From: DASSJF01 sp035934535
Lineage (GTDB): Bacteria > Sysuimicrobiota > Sysuimicrobiia > Sysuimicrobiales > Segetimicrobiaceae
Direction: 5' to 3'
Assembly (NCBI GenBank): GCA_035934535.1
Contig: DASYXS010000161.1
Coordinates: forward strand, 1 to 6,145
Length of the DNA: 6,145 nt
The position numbers and the translations under genes are program-made. The notes under the pieces are model-generated. The model made no database searches. It saw only the letters and a program-made list of their open reading frames with translations, and had not been told where the DNA came from. Positions 3,949-6,145 of this stretch are shown here, one piece after another (the stretch's first letter is position 1; every line of letters starts with the position of its first letter).

Positions 3949-5651
3949 ACCCCATCTCGAGCACCGCTCGTCTTGTGCTTGCCGGCCTTGCACTGGGCGC
4001 CTTCTCGTCGCTGATCTCCGGCGCCTCCGTCGTCGGGATTCGCCTCACGATAGCCGGCCCGATCCTCGCCTGCTCCGCTTGGGCCTGCCTGATCGGTGCG
4101 TACGCCGCCTGCCGCGGCCGGCGCCGGACCGTGGCGCCGCCGGCCGGTGCCGCGTGGGCGGAATGGCCGGATGTTTCGAGCCTGACGCAACCCGGCGCAC
4201 TGCTCCTCGGCCTGTGGCCGCGTTCACGGGCGCCGCTCTACCTCGATGACGAGCAGGCGTCCGCGCATGCGCTGGTGCTCGGGCCGTCCGGGACCGGCAA
4301 GACCGCAGGCGTCATCGCTCCGAACGTGCTGTTGCGCGACCCGTCGCGCGAAAGCGCCGTCGTCCTCGACGTCAAGACCGGCCCGCGCTCGCTGTGGAAC
4401 GTCACCGCCGGCCACTACGGCGACCGTGCGCGGTTGTTTTGTCCGCTGCTGGACTGCTCGATCCGCTACAATCCGCTGCACCGGGTCGGGACGATCGGGG
4501 AGGCGCAGCGCGCGGCGGCGCTCCTGGTCCGCAACACGACCCCGCGCGACCTCTCCGGCGACGCGCAGGTCTATGCTTCCGCGGCCGCCGATTTGGCCGC
4601 GCTCCTCTTTCTGCACGCCCAGGGCGCCCGGGCCGCCGGCGGCCACACGGTTGGATCGGTGTACCGGATTCTGCTGGGCGGCGCGGGCATGGTCCGGGCG
4701 GCGCTCGCGGGAAGCCCGATCGCCGAGGTGCGCGAGCGGGCAGGGATGTTCGCGGCGCGCGAGCGCCGGGTGCGCGAAGCCGCGGTCACCGGGCTGCTGC
4801 AGCGCCTCGCCGCGTGGGCCGACCCCGCGGTCGATGACGCGACCGCCGGCCACTGGGACCTCGGGCAGTTGGGCCGGACACCGGGCGCGCTCTACATTCT
4901 CCTGCCCGAACCCGAGGCCGCGCGGCTGCAGCCGCTCGTGGCGTGGCTCGTCGCGGATCTGCTGGACACCCTGATCGAGCAGGCCGATCGCGGCGAGCGG
5001 CGGTGTCCCGTTCGCGTGTACCTTGATGAGTTCCGCCGTTTCGGATATCTTGCCGGGCTGAGCGACCGGCTCCCGACGCTCCGCGAGCGGGGCGTGAGCG
5101 TGGTGCTCGGCGCGCAGGTACTGAGTCAGATCGAGGACGTCTACGGCGCGCGGGAGGCGCGCTCGCTCGTCGCCAACACGGAGACGAAGCTCGTCTTCCG
5201 GGCGGGCGACCTCGAGACGGCCCGGACGGTGAGTGCGTGGCTCGGGCAGACGGCGGTGCCGGTGATCTCACACACGACCGGTCCCGGAGGCGCGCGGGCT
5301 ACGGTGCATCCCTACGTACGGCCGCTCGCGATGCCCGACGACATCGCGCGGCTTCCCGATCACACCGTTCTCGCGCTTGCCGGTGCCCGCCGCCCGTTCG
5401 TGCTCCGTCAGGCGCGCTACTACGACGTATCCGTGCGCGCCCAACTTGGCATCGCGCCGAAGGAGCCGCCGTTTGCCCTGCGGCCTCGACCGAGTCATAC
5501 GCCGGCGTCGCCGCCGGCCGCCGGGACCGCGCCGGGTTCACCCGCTCCGGGAGCACCGCATCCCGAATCCGCCCCGCGCCGGCGGCCGGCTCCCCGGCCG
5601 CACGGCGGCGTCGGTGTCCGACCCGGGTACCTCAGTCCGCCGGCTCGGTGA
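3945..5651 (+). CDS. VirD4/TraG-type coupling protein (type IV secretion DNA-binding ATPase)
   Basis: 568 residues. This family couples relaxase-bound DNA to a type IV secretion channel at the inner membrane, driven by ATP. Two hydrophobic segments (about 8-31 and 34-55) are followed by a basic CRGRRR stretch, as expected for the N-terminal membrane anchor. The Walker A motif is G113-P-S-G-T-G-K119-T, followed by AGVIAPNVLL as in TraG proteins. The Walker B motif is V358-Y-L-D361-E362-F. Downstream are LGAQVLSQIEDVYG and the LVANTETKLVF segment with a later SAWLGQT, matching the C-terminal RecA-lobe signature of the family. The last 65 residues or so are rich in Pro, Ala and Arg and look disordered. 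Length is near that of small VirD4 proteins, and all ATPase motifs are intact. The ATGA overlap with the Replic_Relax gene links the two in one transfer module. No mating-channel genes are in view, so it may depend on a channel encoded elsewhere. Confidence 0.93.
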   Translation: MNPISSTARLVLAGLALGAFSSLISGASVVGIRLTIAGPILACSAWACLIGAYAACRGRRRTVAPPAGAAWAEWPDVSSLTQPGALLLGLWPRSRAPLYLDDEQASAHALVLGPSGTGKTAGVIAPNVLLRDPSRESAVVLDVKTGPRSLWNVTAGHYGDRARLFCPLLDCSIRYNPLHRVGTIGEAQRAAALLVRNTTPRDLSGDAQVYASAAADLAALLFLHAQGARAAGGHTVGSVYRILLGGAGMVRAALAGSPIAEVRERAGMFAARERRVREAAVTGLLQRLAAWADPAVDDATAGHWDLGQLGRTPGALYILLPEPEAARLQPLVAWLVADLLDTLIEQADRGERRCPVRVYLDEFRRFGYLAGLSDRLPTLRERGVSVVLGAQVLSQIEDVYGAREARSLVANTETKLVFRAGDLETARTVSAWLGQTAVPVISHTTGPGGARATVHPYVRPLAMPDDIARLPDHTVLALAGARRPFVLRQARYYDVSVRAQLGIAPKEPPFALRPRPSHTPASPPAAGTAPGSPAPGAPHPESAPRRRPAPRPHGGVGVRPGYLSPPAR

Positions 5652-6144
5652 CGAATCCCCGGATGGCGTCCACCGAAGGGACGAAATAGTAGGCGCCGGT
5701 CAGCGGCGTTGTGTAATTGGTCAGCGCGTCCCGAATGCCGTCGGTGACTCCCGCCATATTGTCCAGCATCTTGGCGAGGCGCTGTTGGTCGGCGCTGAAT
5801 CCGACGAACACCGTGCCGTGGTTGGTCACGGTGCCGTACGGCATGTTCCGGCGGAAGATATGGCCGAACTTGTCCTGGTCGGTCCGCGCGACGTGAGAGT
5901 CGGACGGCTTCGGGTCCAGTTCGACGCTGTCAGGCTTGCGGCGGCCGATGACGCGCTCCTGCGCCGCCACGTCCAGCGATTCCCAGCGGGCGGCATCGTG
6001 GGCCCACTTTTGAAGCAGCAGGACGGTCCCGCCGGCCCCCGGCGTGCCGTCCGGTACCACGAGGACCCCGGGCGCTTCCAGCAGGCTCGGGTTTTCGGTC
6101 CCGTCGATGAAACCGGTGAGATCGTGGTCGTAGCGGTAGGGCCA
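5632..6144 (-). CDS. DyP-type haem peroxidase, YfeX-like (5' partial)
   Basis: The last 170 residues of a dye-decolourising peroxidase, reading leftward; the start lies beyond the right edge. Reading in from the edge, the sequence runs WPYRYDHDLTGFIDGTENP (positions 6144-6088). It contains the GxxDG motif (GFIDG, 6114-6100), whose Asp is the distal catalytic residue of the family. Then come QKWAHDAARWESL, AAQERVIGRRKPDS, and S-H-V-A-R-T-D with the presumed proximal haem-ligand His (residue 84 of the visible part). IFRRNMPYG contains the conserved distal Arg, and GAYYFVPS is near the C-terminus. Members use peroxide to oxidise porphyrinogens, phenols or dyes; the physiological substrate is unknown here. 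It ends in TGA and converges on the coupling-protein gene, overlapping its 3' end by 20 bp. No encapsulin-targeting tail is recognised. Confidence 0.93.
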   Translation of the reverse strand, partial: WPYRYDHDLTGFIDGTENPSLLEAPGVLVVPDGTPGAGGTVLLLQKWAHDAARWESLDVAAQERVIGRRKPDSVELDPKPSDSHVARTDQDKFGHIFRRNMPYGTVTNHGTVFVGFSADQQRLAKMLDNMAGVTDGIRDALTNYTTPLTGAYYFVPSVDAIRGFVTEPAD

Positions 6145-6145
6145 A

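Noticed and set aside
3404..4249. A long second-frame open stretch across the Replic_Relax/coupling-protein junction.
   Set aside because: It is an Arg/Pro-rich shadow frame of two well-recognised genes, with no domain of its own.
1..6145. CRISPR array, insertion sequence or transposase gene.
   Set aside because: No regularly spaced repeats and no transposase motifs were seen on either strand.

Overview
The window is GC-rich bacterial DNA with Shine-Dalgarno-led genes. No marker gene fixes the taxon; it looks like an uncultured high-GC soil or sediment lineage, but that is an impression only. Six protein genes are visible: five read rightward, and one reads leftward at the right edge.

Left block (1-2160) holds three co-directional genes. 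The first is the 3' part of a family-5 ABC solute-binding protein that stops unusually early. The second is a secreted TlpA/ResA-like thioredoxin-fold protein (807-1310). The third is a class III adenylate/guanylate cyclase with an N-terminal four-Cys motif (1372-2160). The main result of the window is here. Both the TlpA-like gene and the cyclase are interrupted by one in-frame TGA, and in both the TGA sits exactly where a Cys of a CxxC motif belongs (UxxC in the TlpA-like protein, CxxU in the cyclase). Each TGA is followed by a compact hairpin whose apical loop starts with GG, 24 and 23 nt after the TGA. That is the geometry known for bacterial SECIS elements. Both genes end in TAG, whereas the three genes to their right end in TGA. 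The simplest reading is two adjacent selenoprotein genes that a standard gene caller would split or call pseudogenes. A selenocysteine in a nucleotide cyclase is, to my knowledge, not a described selenoprotein class.

Middle (2161-3054) is nearly 900 bp without a convincing gene. It carries a sigma70-like promoter, a two-layer dyad, a 15/17 direct repeat, and a striking nested structure at 2875-2983 in which a long stem closes a four-way junction of three contiguous hairpins. This lies just upstream of a relaxase-like gene, so it may be a transfer origin or a structured leader RNA.

Right block (3055-5651) is visibly richer in GC and encodes a translationally coupled pair: a replication-relaxation (Replic_Relax) family protein and a VirD4/TraG-type coupling ATPase. 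Together they suggest the mobilisation module of an integrative or plasmid-derived element. At the right edge, the 3' part of a DyP-type haem peroxidase gene runs leftward, and its 3' end overlaps that of the coupling-protein gene by 20 bp.
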